In this document: in pieces, positions 5,484 through 5,589 of the stretch
Position numbering within the stretch: the first letter of the stretch is position 1
How the letters are laid out: each line of letters begins with the position of its first letter
Source: an uncultured Prevotella sp.
GTDB taxonomy: Bacteria; Bacteroidota; Bacteroidia; Bacteroidales; Bacteroidaceae
DNA length: 5,589 bases
Reading direction: 5' to 3'
Assembly: GCA_946999025.1 (NCBI GenBank)
Contig: CAMQBP010000143.1
Span: forward strand, 1 to 5,589
Translations under genes and position numbers: made by a program
Notes under the pieces: model-generated
Told to the model about the DNA's origin: nothing
Database searches by the model: none
What the model saw: only the letters and a program-made list of their open reading frames with translations

Positions 5484-5589
5484 ATGTAGCGTCGAAAGAT
5501 GAAATGTGGTGTTATTGTTGTTTACGTTGCAGATGTCCTGTCGAGGTGGTGACTGGCTTTCATGATGAAATGTACTCACGAGTAATCTT
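5484..5589. other. Right-edge sequence downstream of smpB
   Basis: These 106 bases show no clear terminator and no recognisable coding sequence. An ATG at 5570 opens a frame that runs off the edge after six codons, too short to judge. The 10-mer GATGAAATGT occurs twice (5498-5507 and 5564-5573), which may be chance. Confidence 0.4.

Noticed and set aside
5025..5579. 184-codon open frame on the minus strand
   Set aside because: It is antisense to smpB, which is unambiguous, and has low-complexity composition without family resemblance.
5570..5589. Possible start of a further plus-strand gene at the right edge
   Set aside because: Only six codons are visible, with no promoter or family signal; cannot be supported.

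Overview
The window looks like chromosomal DNA from a Bacteroidales bacterium, most likely Prevotella or a close relative. Three things point there. The protein set is typical of that order (DUF4494, a YggS whose C-terminal signature reads GMSHDY, DUF1573, and an M6 protease with a short 'LPQGIYI..GKKV' tail). Start codons lack clear Shine-Dalgarno sequences. Exact matches to the Bacteroidetes -7 promoter box TAnnTTTG lie just ahead of each of the five transcription units. I see no mobile element, CRISPR array, tRNA or rRNA.

Layout from left to right. At 1-122 (minus) is the N-terminal end of a class I/II PLP-dependent aminotransferase. A 307-base divergent intergenic region (123-429) carries one -7 box in each direction. 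A probable two-gene operon (plus) follows: a DUF4494 protein (430-906) and the PLP-binding protein YggS (953-1618). It meets an oppositely oriented gene at a strong hairpin (1641-1685). That gene is a secreted M6-family metalloprotease (3449 down to 1668), with its own promoter at 3476-3505. Upstream of the protease is a pair of tandem imperfect palindromes (3627-3713), then a textbook intrinsic terminator (3732-3768) belonging to a small exported DUF1573 protein (4182 down to 3790). After a second divergent intergenic region (4183-4497) comes another plus-strand operon: a DMP19/DUF4375-like protein (4498-5007) overlapping smpB (5004-5483) by four bases. The last 106 bases hold no gene I can support.

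The genes mostly do unrelated jobs: PLP metabolism and PLP-dependent catalysis at the left, cell-envelope or secreted proteins in the middle, and trans-translation (SmpB) at the right. I do not see a convincing new multi-gene system. The points most worth a second look are the tandem palindromic repeats at 3627-3713, the near-leaderless promoter arrangement of the DMP19-smpB operon, and the pairing of the uncharacterised DUF4494 gene with yggS.
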